Assembly (NCBI GenBank): GCA_036270655.1
Contig: DATBCD010000130.1
Span: 1-19,375, forward strand
Length of the DNA: 19,375 nt
DNA from: VBCK01 sp036270655
GTDB lineage: Bacteria > Pseudomonadota > Gammaproteobacteria > Burkholderiales > Burkholderiaceae_F
Direction of reading: 5' to 3'
The position numbers were made by a program, and so were the translations under genes. A model generated the notes under the pieces. The model made no database searches. It was given only the letters and a program-made list of their open reading frames with translations, and had not been told where the DNA came from. Shown piece by piece: positions 1 through 5,931 of this stretch (its first letter is position 1; every line of letters starts with the position of its first letter).

Positions 1-22
1 AGGGGAGATGGTGGCCTCCACG

Positions 23-46
23 TCCGCAAGCGGGAGAGGGGAGAGA
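23..46. repeat. short palindromic element, copy A, in the 3' flank of proB
   Basis: The core CCGCAAGCGG (24-33) is a small inverted repeat followed by a GAGAGGGGAGAG purine tract. The same core in the opposite orientation, also followed by GAGAGAGG, lies between pilC and pilD at 8931-8967. A palindrome with C-rich and GAGAGG flanks in spacers resembles dispersed REP-like intergenic elements of high-GC proteobacteria; that family link is from memory. The rest of 1-87 holds nothing else I can identify. Confidence 0.45.
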
Positions 47-87
47 TCAAGTCAGCGGGCGGGAGCTAGCGGCCCGGCAGTCCAACG

Positions 88-1215
88 CTATAGCACGACG
101 AGATTGTCGCGGTGGATCAGCTCGGGCTCCTCGATGAAGCCGAGCGTGGCGGCGATTTCGCTGCTGGGCTTGCGGGCGATCTGGCGCGCCTCGGCGCTCG
201 AATAGTTGGTCAGCCCGCGCGCCACCTCCTGCCCGTCCGGTCCCACGCACGAGACCGCGTCGCCGCGGGCGAAATCGCCCTGCACCTGCAGCACGCCGAC
301 CGGCAGCAGGCTCTTGCCCTCGTGGCGCAGTGCGCGCGCGGCCCCGGCGTCCACCATCAGCCGACCTTTCAACTGCAGATGGTCGGCCAGCCACTGCTTG
401 CGCGCGGTCAGCACCGGGAGCTGGGCCGTCAACTGCGTTCCGATCGGCACGCCATTGGCCAGCCTGATCAGCACATCGTCCTCGCGACCGCTGGCGATGA
501 TGGTCGAAGCTCCGCTGCGCGCGGCGCGCTTGGCCGCCAGCACTTTGGTCAGCATGCCGCCCGACCCGATCGTGCTGCCCGGACCCGCGGCGATCGCCTC
601 CAGGGACGGGTCGCCCGCCTCGGCATGCTCGATCAGAACGGCATCCGGGTCGGCGCGCGGGTCGGCGCTGAACAGGCCCGCCTGGTCGGTCAGGATGACC
701 AGAACATCGGCCTCGACCAGGTTCGTCACCAGTGCGGCCAGCGTGTCGTTGTCTCCAACCTTGATCTCGTCGGTCACCACCGTGTCGTTCTCGTTGATCA
801 CCGGCACGACCTGCAGGTTGAGCAGGGTCATCAGCGTGGAGCGCGCGTTCAGATAGCGCGCACGGTCGGCCAGGTCGGCGTGCGTCAGCAGCACTTGCGC
901 GCTGCGCAGACCGCGCGCCGCCAGCCCCGATTCGTAGGCCTGCGCCAGCCCCATCTGGCCGACCGCGGCGGCCGCCTGCAGATCGTGGATCTGTTGCGGC
1001 CGGCGGCTCCAGCCGAGGCGCTGCATGCCTTCGGCGATGGCGCCGCTGGAGACCAGAATGACCTGCTTGCCCAGTTGATGCAGCGCCGAGATCTGCGAGG
1101 CCCAGCGCGCGATCGCGCCCGCGTCCAAACCCCGCCCCTCGTCCGTCACCAGGCTGCTGCCGACCTTGATGACGACGCGACGCGCCGAAGCCAGTGCCGA
1201 AGCCGAAGTGCTCAT
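88..1215 (-). CDS. proB: glutamate 5-kinase (proline biosynthesis, first step)
   Basis: Cytosolic enzyme that phosphorylates L-glutamate with ATP to gamma-glutamyl phosphate. The 375-residue protein has the amino-acid kinase fold followed by a C-terminal PUA domain (about 283-360), the usual full-length bacterial layout. Visible motifs are KVGSS (17-21), the SSGAIAEG loop (56-63), NENDTV (141-146), GDNDTLAA (154-161) and GSGGM (217-221). It is the last gene of rplU-rpmA-obgE-proB. The ATG at 1215 overlaps the TGA of an upstream 19-codon mini-ORF (ATGA) and has no Shine-Dalgarno sequence, so initiation probably depends on translational coupling. The first 14 codons lie inside a tandem 56-bp repeat, and residues 2-7 (STSASA) are low complexity. 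Family assignment is very secure; exact start fairly secure. Confidence 0.97.
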   Translation of the reverse strand: MSTSASALASARRVVIKVGSSLVTDEGRGLDAGAIARWASQISALHQLGKQVILVSSGAIAEGMQRLGWSRRPQQIHDLQAAAAVGQMGLAQAYESGLAARGLRSAQVLLTHADLADRARYLNARSTLMTLLNLQVVPVINENDTVVTDEIKVGDNDTLAALVTNLVEADVLVILTDQAGLFSADPRADPDAVLIEHAEAGDPSLEAIAAGPGSTIGSGGMLTKVLAAKRAARSGASTIIASGREDDVLIRLANGVPIGTQLTAQLPVLTARKQWLADHLQLKGRLMVDAGAARALRHEGKSLLPVGVLQVQGDFARGDAVSCVGPDGQEVARGLTNYSSAEARQIARKPSSEIAATLGFIEEPELIHRDNLVVL

Positions 1216-1271
1216 CGCGGTCTGTCCACGACGCGACGCGCCGAAGCCAGTGCCGAAGCCGAAGTGCTCAT
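1212..1271 (-). CDS. mini-ORF 2, duplicated 5' end of proB (19 codons)
   Basis: Reads MSTSASALASARRVVDRPR. The first 15 residues equal the ProB N-terminus, because the DNA is the second copy of the 56-bp repeat; the frame then leaves proB and stops at TGA. That TGA (1214-1212) overlaps the proB ATG (1215-1213) as ATGA. Its own ATG overlaps the stop of mini-ORF 1. There is no Shine-Dalgarno site. Whether it is translated is inference. It may work only as a coupling element, and the peptide itself need not have a function. Confidence 0.4.
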   Translation of the reverse strand: MSTSASALASARRVVDRPR

Positions 1272-1327
1272 CGCGGTCTGGCCACGACGCGACGCGCCGA
1301 CGCCAGCGCCGGGCGGGCGTCGCTCAT
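1268..1327 (-). CDS. mini-ORF 1, diverged duplicate of the proB 5' end (19 codons)
   Basis: Reads MSDARPALASARRVVARPR, sharing ALASARRVV and RPR with mini-ORF 2. Its ATG (1327-1325) overlaps the obgE stop TGA (1326-1324), and its TGA (1270-1268) overlaps the ATG of mini-ORF 2, both as ATGA. This is the oldest-looking copy. It may preserve the original proB start region, which would have been coupled directly to obgE before the duplication. Translation is inferred from the architecture only. Confidence 0.35.
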   Translation of the reverse strand: MSDARPALASARRVVARPR

Positions 1328-2418
1328 CGCGCGCCCGCCGCGGCCTGCTCGAAGCGCACGTCGGCGGGCGACGAGGCCGTGGAAGCATCCACGAGGCGCC
1401 GGCGCGCCAGAAACTCGTGCACGGCCCACATCAGCTCGCGGCAGCCTTCGCCGGTCGCGGCCGATATGGCGAACACCGGCGCCTTGGTGCGCAGACGGCG
1501 GCGCAGCCGTTGCGTCAGATCGGCCAGCACCGCGGCGCGCTGCGCCTGCGGCAGCGCGTCGATCTTGTTCAGCACCAGCCAGCGGGGCTTGCGCTGCAGG
1601 CCGGCGTCGTAGCGGCGCAGCTCCGCGACGATCGCACGGGCCTGATCGACCGGATCGATCGCCTGGTCGAACGGCGCGGCATCGATCACGTGCAGCAGCA
1701 GCCGGGTGCGGGAAAGGTGCCGCAGAAACTGGTGCCCCAGGCCGGCCCCCTCGGCCGCCCCCTCGATCAGGCCGGGCAGATCCGCCAGCACGAAGCCTTT
1801 CCCATGCTCCAGACGCACCATGCCCAGATGCGGGAACAGCGTCGTGAACGGGTAGTCGGCCACCTTGGGACGCGCGTTGGATACGGCCGCAAGCAACGTC
1901 GACTTGCCGGCATTGGGGGCGCCGAGCAGGCCGACGTCGGCCAGAACTTTCAACTCGAGGCGCAACCGGCGCGTCTGCCCGGGTTGTCCCAGCGTGCGCC
2001 GGCGCGGCGCGCGGTTGATGCTGGACTTGAAATGCAGGTTGCCCAGGCCACCGCGCCCGCCGGCGGCCAGGATCGATCGCTGACCGTCGGCGGCCAGGTC
2101 CGCGATCACGCCGCCGGTGGCTTCATCGACGATCAGCGTGCCGACCGGAACGCGCAACTCGATGTCGCGCCCGCCGGCGCCGAAACAGTCCGAGCCGCGC
2201 CCGTGCTCTGCGTCGCCGGCCTGATGGCGGCGCGTGTAGCGGTAATCGAGCAGCGTGTTCAGGTTGCGGTCGGCCACCACCCACACATCGCCGCCGCGTC
2301 CGCCGTCGCCGCCATCCGGCCCGCCCTTCGGGACGAATTTCTCACGGCGGAACGACGCGCAGCCGTCGCCACCGCGTCCGCCGATCACCTCGATCCGAGC
2401 CTCGTCGACGAATTTCAT
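1324..2418 (-). CDS. obgE: Obg family GTPase (CgtA)
   Basis: Essential GTPase that binds the 50S subunit and acts in ribosome assembly and stress control. The 364-residue protein has the Gly-rich Obg fold (about 1-158, with GGRGGDG, KGGPDGGDGGRGG and AAGGRGGLGN) followed by a G domain: G1 GAPNAGKS (166-173), G2 FTT (191-193), G3 DLPG (213-216), G4 NKID (284-287), G5 SAA (319-321). I chose the ATG at 2418 because MKFVDEARI is the conserved Obg N-terminus; the frame stays open to an ATG at 2478, but that 20-residue extension is unlike the family. It has a short Ala-rich tail rather than a long acidic one. It follows rpmA after 93 nt, and its TGA overlaps the first mini-ORF leading into proB. 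Confidence 0.97.
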   Translation of the reverse strand: MKFVDEARIEVIGGRGGDGCASFRREKFVPKGGPDGGDGGRGGDVWVVADRNLNTLLDYRYTRRHQAGDAEHGRGSDCFGAGGRDIELRVPVGTLIVDEATGGVIADLAADGQRSILAAGGRGGLGNLHFKSSINRAPRRRTLGQPGQTRRLRLELKVLADVGLLGAPNAGKSTLLAAVSNARPKVADYPFTTLFPHLGMVRLEHGKGFVLADLPGLIEGAAEGAGLGHQFLRHLSRTRLLLHVIDAAPFDQAIDPVDQARAIVAELRRYDAGLQRKPRWLVLNKIDALPQAQRAAVLADLTQRLRRRLRTKAPVFAISAATGEGCRELMWAVHEFLARRRLVDASTASSPADVRFEQAAAGAR

Positions 2419-2511
2419 CCGAACACCGACCGGCAGCAGACGAACGTTAAGGGCGCCGCGCCACACAGACGCCGGCACGGCGCGGGCCGACCCGCGGACT
2501 GCGCCGGGGCG

Positions 2512-2772
2512 TTACTGCAAGGGCAGGACGTCGACGCGCCGCCGGTTCTGCCGGCCGCCGACCGCGAAGCGGACGGTGCCGTCCACCAACGCGAACAAAG
2601 TATGGTCACGCCCCAGGCCGACGTTTTCGCCCGGGTGGACGCGGGTGCCGCGCTGACGCACGATGATGCTGCCGGCCCGCACCGACTCTCCGCCGTACGC
2701 CTTGACGCCGAGCATCTTCGGCTGCGAATCGCGCCCGTTGCGGGACGAGCCGCCTGCTTTTTTATGTGCCAT
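2512..2772 (-). CDS. rpmA: 50S ribosomal protein bL27
   Basis: An 86-residue protein starting MAHKKAGGSSRNGRDS and containing KMLGVKAYGG, GSIIVRQRGTRVHPG and GLGRDHTLFAL, the hallmarks of bL27. This protein reaches towards the peptidyl-transferase centre of the large subunit through its N-terminal tail. Length is normal for the family. It sits 24 nt downstream of rplU and upstream of obgE, the classic order that couples large-subunit proteins to the Obg assembly GTPase. There is no N-terminal extension of the kind that is proteolytically removed in Firmicutes. Confidence 0.98.
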   Translation of the reverse strand: MAHKKAGGSSRNGRDSQPKMLGVKAYGGESVRAGSIIVRQRGTRVHPGENVGLGRDHTLFALVDGTVRFAVGGRQNRRRVDVLPLQ

Positions 2773-2796
2773 GTCCGATCTACCCTGTCGCGTGCA

Positions 2797-3105
2797 TCAA
2801 CCGATGCGGTCGATTTGCAGCTCTGTAAAGTCCTGCCGGTGTCCGGCGTGCTTCTGGAAGTGCTTGCGGCGGCGCATCTTGAAGATGCGCACTTTCGGAT
2901 GCCGCCCGTGCGACAGTACGGTCGCCGTCACCGATGCATCCGGCACCAGGGGCGTGCCCACGCGCAACTCGCTTCCCTCGCCCAGCGCCAGCACCTCGGA
3001 AAGCTGCACCTGCTGACCGACCTGGGCTGGCAGCGACTCGACCTTCAGCCGGTCGCCCGCGCTGACCCGATACTGCTTGCCGCCCGTCCTGATGACCGCG
3101 AACAT
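2797..3105 (-). CDS. rplU: 50S ribosomal protein bL21
   Basis: A 102-residue large-subunit protein that binds 23S rRNA. The N-terminus MFAVIRTGGKQYRV and the segment KVRIFKMRRRKHFQKHAGHRQ are diagnostic. The start is the ATG at 3105, preceded by a good Shine-Dalgarno GAGGTGG at 6-8 nt spacing. An in-frame ATG at 3153 would add 16 residues not found in the family and is rejected. It is the first gene of rplU-rpmA-obgE-proB, transcribed divergently from ispB, with a candidate promoter at 3144-3173. Confidence 0.97.
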   Translation of the reverse strand: MFAVIRTGGKQYRVSAGDRLKVESLPAQVGQQVQLSEVLALGEGSELRVGTPLVPDASVTATVLSHGRHPKVRIFKMRRRKHFQKHAGHRQDFTELQIDRIG

Positions 3106-3143
3106 CGACCCACCTCGATCGGAGCCTTCAAACTGAGCCTGAT

Positions 3144-3173
3144 ATTGTCGCATTTTGCGGCCGACGGCGTCAA
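3144..3173 (-). promoter_or_regulatory. candidate sigma-70 promoter for rplU-rpmA-obgE-proB
   Basis: On the minus strand TTGACG (3173-3168) is separated by 18 nt from GACAAT (3149-3144). The first matches the -35 consensus at five of six positions, the second the -10 at four of six. Transcription would start near 3137, giving an rplU leader of about 30 nt with the GAGGTGG ribosome-binding site. Position fits the only intergenic space upstream of the operon; no experimental support. Confidence 0.5.
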
Positions 3174-3214
3174 TGCGCGGCCCTGGCGGGCCGTCCGCGG
3201 CGGGGGCCGCTCAA

Positions 3215-3220
3215 TATAAT
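3215..3220 (+). promoter_or_regulatory. perfect -10 box TATAAT for ispB
   Basis: TATAAT lies 23 nt before the ispB GTG, in otherwise very GC-rich sequence, and points away from rplU. The -35 region at 17-nt spacing (CGTCCG) is poor. Transcription from here would leave a leader of only about 16 nt, consistent with the absence of a clear Shine-Dalgarno sequence before the GTG. Confidence 0.5.
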
Positions 3221-3242
3221 GACCGTTCCGCCGTGACGGCCC

Positions 3243-4262
3243 GTGGCCCAACCCGTGTCGATCGCCTCCGCAACCCGAGCCCCCGACCGCTCGACCCAGG
3301 ATCTGGCGCTGCTGCTGGCGCCGATCGCGACCGATCTGCAGGCGGTCGATCAGGCCGTGCGCGAGCGCCTTCATTCCGAGGTGGCGCTGATCGGAACCAT
3401 AGCCGACTACATCGTCGGCGCCGGCGGCAAGCGGCTGCGGCCCGCGGTGCTGCTGATGGTGTCGCGCGCGCTCGGAATCCGCGGCTCGGCGCACATCGTG
3501 CTGGCCGCGGTCATCGAGTTCATCCACACCGCAACGCTGCTGCACGACGACGTGGTCGACGAGTCCGACCTGCGGCGGGGGCGGCCGACCAGCAACGCCG
3601 CTTTCGGCAACGCCTCCAGCGTCCTGGTGGGCGACTTCCTCTATTCGCGCTCGTTCCAGATGATGGTCGACGTCGACAACATGCGCGTGATGCGCATCCT
3701 GGCCGATGCGACCAACCGGATCGCCGAGGGCGAGGTGCTGCAGTTGATGAACATCCACGATCCGACCGTCGACGAGGCACGCTATCTGCGCGTGGTCGAG
3801 TGCAAGACGGCGACGCTGTTCGAGGCCGCGGCGCGCCTGGGTGCGGTGCTGTGCGACGCCGAGGCGCCGCTGGAACAGGCATGCGCCCGCTACGGGGCGG
3901 CGCTCGGAACGGCATTCCAGATCATCGACGACGTGCTGGACTACGAGGGCGACCCGCACGAAATCGGCAAGCGGGTCGGAGACGACCTGCGCGAGGGCAA
4001 GGCCACGCTGCCGGTGATCCACGCGTTGCGGCAGGCCAACCCGGGTCAACGGGCGCAGGTCGAGCAGGCGATCCGGGACGGCCGGGGCGACTTTGCCGAG
4101 ATCGCGCGCATCGTGCACGTTCACGGTTCGATCGACTACGCGCGCCGGCGCGCGCAGCTCGAATCGGCCGCCGCCACCGAGGCGGCGCGCGCCTTGCCCG
4201 CGTCGGTATTCCGGGACCGTCTGTTAGACTTGGTTTCGTTCGCAATGCGGCGCGACCGCTGA
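3243..4262 (+). CDS. ispB: octaprenyl (polyprenyl) diphosphate synthase
   Basis: Trans-prenyltransferase that extends farnesyl diphosphate with isopentenyl diphosphate to make the ubiquinone side chain. The 339-residue protein has GGKRLRP (61-67), the first Asp-rich motif DDVVD (102-106) followed by the conserved RRGRPT, GEVLQLMN (163-170), and the second Asp-rich motif DDVLD (229-233) followed by GKRVGDDLREGKATLP. It ends in MRRDR, like E. coli IspB (remembered as ending QRDR). The start is GTG at 3243, which makes the N-terminus about 15 residues longer than in E. coli; no ATG candidate fits. The product chain length (C40 is usual in this group) cannot be read from the sequence. Confidence 0.95.
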   Translation: MAQPVSIASATRAPDRSTQDLALLLAPIATDLQAVDQAVRERLHSEVALIGTIADYIVGAGGKRLRPAVLLMVSRALGIRGSAHIVLAAVIEFIHTATLLHDDVVDESDLRRGRPTSNAAFGNASSVLVGDFLYSRSFQMMVDVDNMRVMRILADATNRIAEGEVLQLMNIHDPTVDEARYLRVVECKTATLFEAAARLGAVLCDAEAPLEQACARYGAALGTAFQIIDDVLDYEGDPHEIGKRVGDDLREGKATLPVIHALRQANPGQRAQVEQAIRDGRGDFAEIARIVHVHGSIDYARRRAQLESAAATEAARALPASVFRDRLLDLVSFAMRRDR

Positions 4263-4318
4263 AACGCGCGTCACCGCCCGATCAGCCGGCGTGACGCTCG
4301 GGGTGACCTGTCATCGCG

Positions 4319-4395
4319 CGGGGTGTAGCTCAGCCTGGTAGAGTACTGCGTTCGGGACGCAGGAGTCGGAGGTTCAAATCCTCTCACCCCGACCA
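4319..4395 (+). tRNA. tRNA-Pro (anticodon CGG)
   Basis: A complete cloverleaf of 77 nt. The acceptor stem CGGGGTG (4319-4325) pairs fully with CACCCCG (4385-4391); then come discriminator A and an encoded CCA (4393-4395). The D arm has GCTC/GAGT. The anticodon stem CTGCG/CGCAG encloses the loop TTCGGGA, giving anticodon CGG (reads CCG). The T arm GGAGG/CCTCT encloses TTCAAAT. It sits 56 nt after ispB and 92 nt before the next coding start. A small GCCCG/CGGGC hairpin (4410-4423) without a T-run follows it. Confidence 0.97.
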
Positions 4396-4487
4396 GCTTT
4401 CGACTGCACGCCCGGGTGCGGGCCAATCGACAGCCGGCACCCACCCCAAGTTCCTGCTTTTCCGACCCGCCTGACCTGAGCGACGCG

Positions 4488-5759
4488 GTGGAACACCTCC
4501 CGCTCTGGGCTCAGATCGCCGCTCTGGTCGCGCTGCTGCTGATCTCGGCCTTTTTCTCGATGGCCGAGACCGCGATGATGGCGCTCAGCCGCATCCGGTT
4601 GCGTCATCTGGTCCGCCAGGGCAGCGTCGCCGCGCGCCGCACGCAGGCGCTGCTGGACCGCACCGACCGCCTGCTCAGCGTGATCCTGATCGGCAACGCC
4701 TTCGCCAACGCGGCGGTCACGGCGCTTTTCACCGCGCTGACGCTGTTTTATTTCGGCGACCGCCATTGGAACCTGGCGATCGCGACCGTGCTGATCGCGT
4801 TCGCGATCCTGGTGTTTTCCGACGTCACGCCGAAGGTGATCGGCGCCACCTATCCGGAGCCGCTGGCGCTGCTGTCGAGCGCGTTGCTGAAATTCCTGAC
4901 CTGGCTGGCCACGCCGGTGGCCTGGTTCGTCAACCTGTTCGTGCACGCGATCCTGTGGCTGCTGCGGATCCCGCAGACCGGGGCCGGCGCGTCGACTCGG
5001 CTGACGTCGGATGAAATGCGAACGGCCGTTCTCGAAAGCGGCAGCATCATCCGGGGCAAGCACCGCAGCCTGCTGCTGAACGTGTTCGACCTGGAGCAGC
5101 TGACCGTCGACGATGTGATGGCGCCGCGCTCGGCGATCGAGGCGGTCGACATCGAACAGCCGATCTCGGTGCTGATCGATCAGCTGACGTCCTGCTACCA
5201 CAACAAGCTGATCGTCTACGAGGGCGACATCAGCCGGGTGGTGGGCGTGCTGCATGTGCGCAAGCTGCTGGCCGTGCTGTCGGGAGGGCCTTTGAGCCAC
5301 GAGGCGATCCGCGACCTGCTGGCGGCGCCCTACTACATTCCGACCGGCACCTCGCTGCTGCAGCAGCTGCAGATGTTTCAGGAGAACCGCCAGCGGCTCG
5401 GCCTGGTCGTGGACGAGTACGGCGAGCTGGTCGGTCTGGTCACCGTCGACGACATCGTGGAGGAAATCGTCGGCGATTTCACGACGCCGGCCCCCGGCTC
5501 CGGGCAGTCCGGGCTGCGCTGGGGACCGTCGGGGCAGACCGTCGTCGACGGCGCGGTTCCGCTCAGGCTGCTGAACCGGCGCCTCGGCCTGTCGCTGCCG
5601 CTCGACGGGCCCAAGACACTGAACGGGCTGATCCTGGAGCGTCTGGAGCAGATACCCGACGGGCCGTGCTGCCTGCGCCTGCCCGGGTGCGTGCTGGAGA
5701 TCGTTCAGGTTCAGGACCAGGCGGTTCGCAGCGTGCGGCTGATCCGCACCTCCGATTAG
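4488..5759 (+). CDS. CNNM/CBS-domain membrane protein, YfjD/CorB-type (HlyC/CorC family)
   Basis: Inner-membrane protein of the CNNM/CorB group, linked to Mg2+ and Co2+ transport in relatives. At 423 residues it shows an N-terminal membrane domain with the typical ISAFFSMAETAMMALSRIRLRHL segment (split here by the first helix) and about four hydrophobic stretches to residue 160. Next come LTSDEMRTAVLESG, a CBS pair beginning DLEQLTVDDVMAPRS, then VVDEYGELVGLVTVDDIVEEIVGDF, and a C-terminal transporter-associated domain. I chose GTG 4488 because it gives VEHLPLWAQ, matching the MEH start I recall for E. coli YfjD. The upstream in-frame GTG at 4416 lies in the loop of a hairpin just after the tRNA. 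Substrate is not determinable from sequence. Confidence 0.9.
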   Translation: MEHLPLWAQIAALVALLLISAFFSMAETAMMALSRIRLRHLVRQGSVAARRTQALLDRTDRLLSVILIGNAFANAAVTALFTALTLFYFGDRHWNLAIATVLIAFAILVFSDVTPKVIGATYPEPLALLSSALLKFLTWLATPVAWFVNLFVHAILWLLRIPQTGAGASTRLTSDEMRTAVLESGSIIRGKHRSLLLNVFDLEQLTVDDVMAPRSAIEAVDIEQPISVLIDQLTSCYHNKLIVYEGDISRVVGVLHVRKLLAVLSGGPLSHEAIRDLLAAPYYIPTGTSLLQQLQMFQENRQRLGLVVDEYGELVGLVTVDDIVEEIVGDFTTPAPGSGQSGLRWGPSGQTVVDGAVPLRLLNRRLGLSLPLDGPKTLNGLILERLEQIPDGPCCLRLPGCVLEIVQVQDQAVRSVRLIRTSD

Positions 5760-5931
5760 GGGGCGCCTGGCGCCGCGCCCTCTCGGACAAGCGGATTCCC
5801 CATTCTTGGGCCGGTCTACGCCCCTCTTTGTGGGATCCGAGCTTTACAATTCGGGGGCCTACCGGCACCATTTTTTTGCTTAAAGCTCGTGGGTCTACGC
5901 GCTAATCTTCGTCTGCCGCCTTACGCCCACG
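5760..5931 (+). other. structured, relatively AT-rich spacer upstream of pilB
   Basis: The spacer holds several small elements. There is a stem CGGATTCC (5792-5799) / GGATCCG-side (5832-5839) of eight pairs with one G-T wobble, enclosing a nested GGGC/GCCC hairpin (5808-5823). A 9-bp direct repeat GGTCTACGC occurs at 5813-5821 and 5892-5900. TACAAT (5845-5850) is a -10-like box without a good -35, and a T7 run lies at 5871-5877. This is the likely promoter region for the pil operon, but no single promoter model is convincing. Confidence 0.4.

Larger units (their letters stand above)
1172..1339. repeat. three tandem 56-bp units across the obgE-proB junction
   Basis: Unit 1 is 1172-1227 and unit 2 is 1228-1283; they are identical except for T1225 versus G1281. 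Unit 3 starts at 1284. Its first 28 bases have two mismatches, the next 11 have diverged, and the CTCATCGCG block holding the start codon is again identical (1323-1331). Each unit has an ATG at the same offset on the minus strand (1215, 1271, 1327), each overlapping a TGA. The length is 3n+2, so each added unit shifts frame, yet proB is never broken because each unit carries its own start. Confidence 0.95.

Noticed and set aside
112..3219. A plus-strand frame open for over 1000 codons opposite proB, obgE, rpmA and rplU
   Set aside because: It is antisense to four securely identified genes. Long antisense frames are expected where third positions are almost all G or C; the translation has no recognisable domain and is full of Arg, Gln and His.
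4319..4395. tRNA as an attachment site for an integrated element
   Set aside because: No integrase, no partial repeat of the tRNA 3' end in the window, and the flanking genes are core genes.
4416..4487. Upstream GTG start for the CNNM/CBS protein
   Set aside because: The added 24 residues are unlike the family, the GTG lies in a hairpin loop 20 nt after the tRNA, and GTG 4488 gives the family-like VEHLPLW start.
5853..5877. Possible intrinsic terminator ending in T7 after the CNNM/CBS gene
   Set aside because: Only a three-base-pair stem (GCC/GGC) can be formed directly before the T-run, too weak for a terminator.
5862..5880. Sigma-54-like promoter GGCAC...TTGC upstream of pilB
   Set aside because: The GG and GC elements are 14 nt apart, not the required 12, so the match is probably chance around the T7 run.
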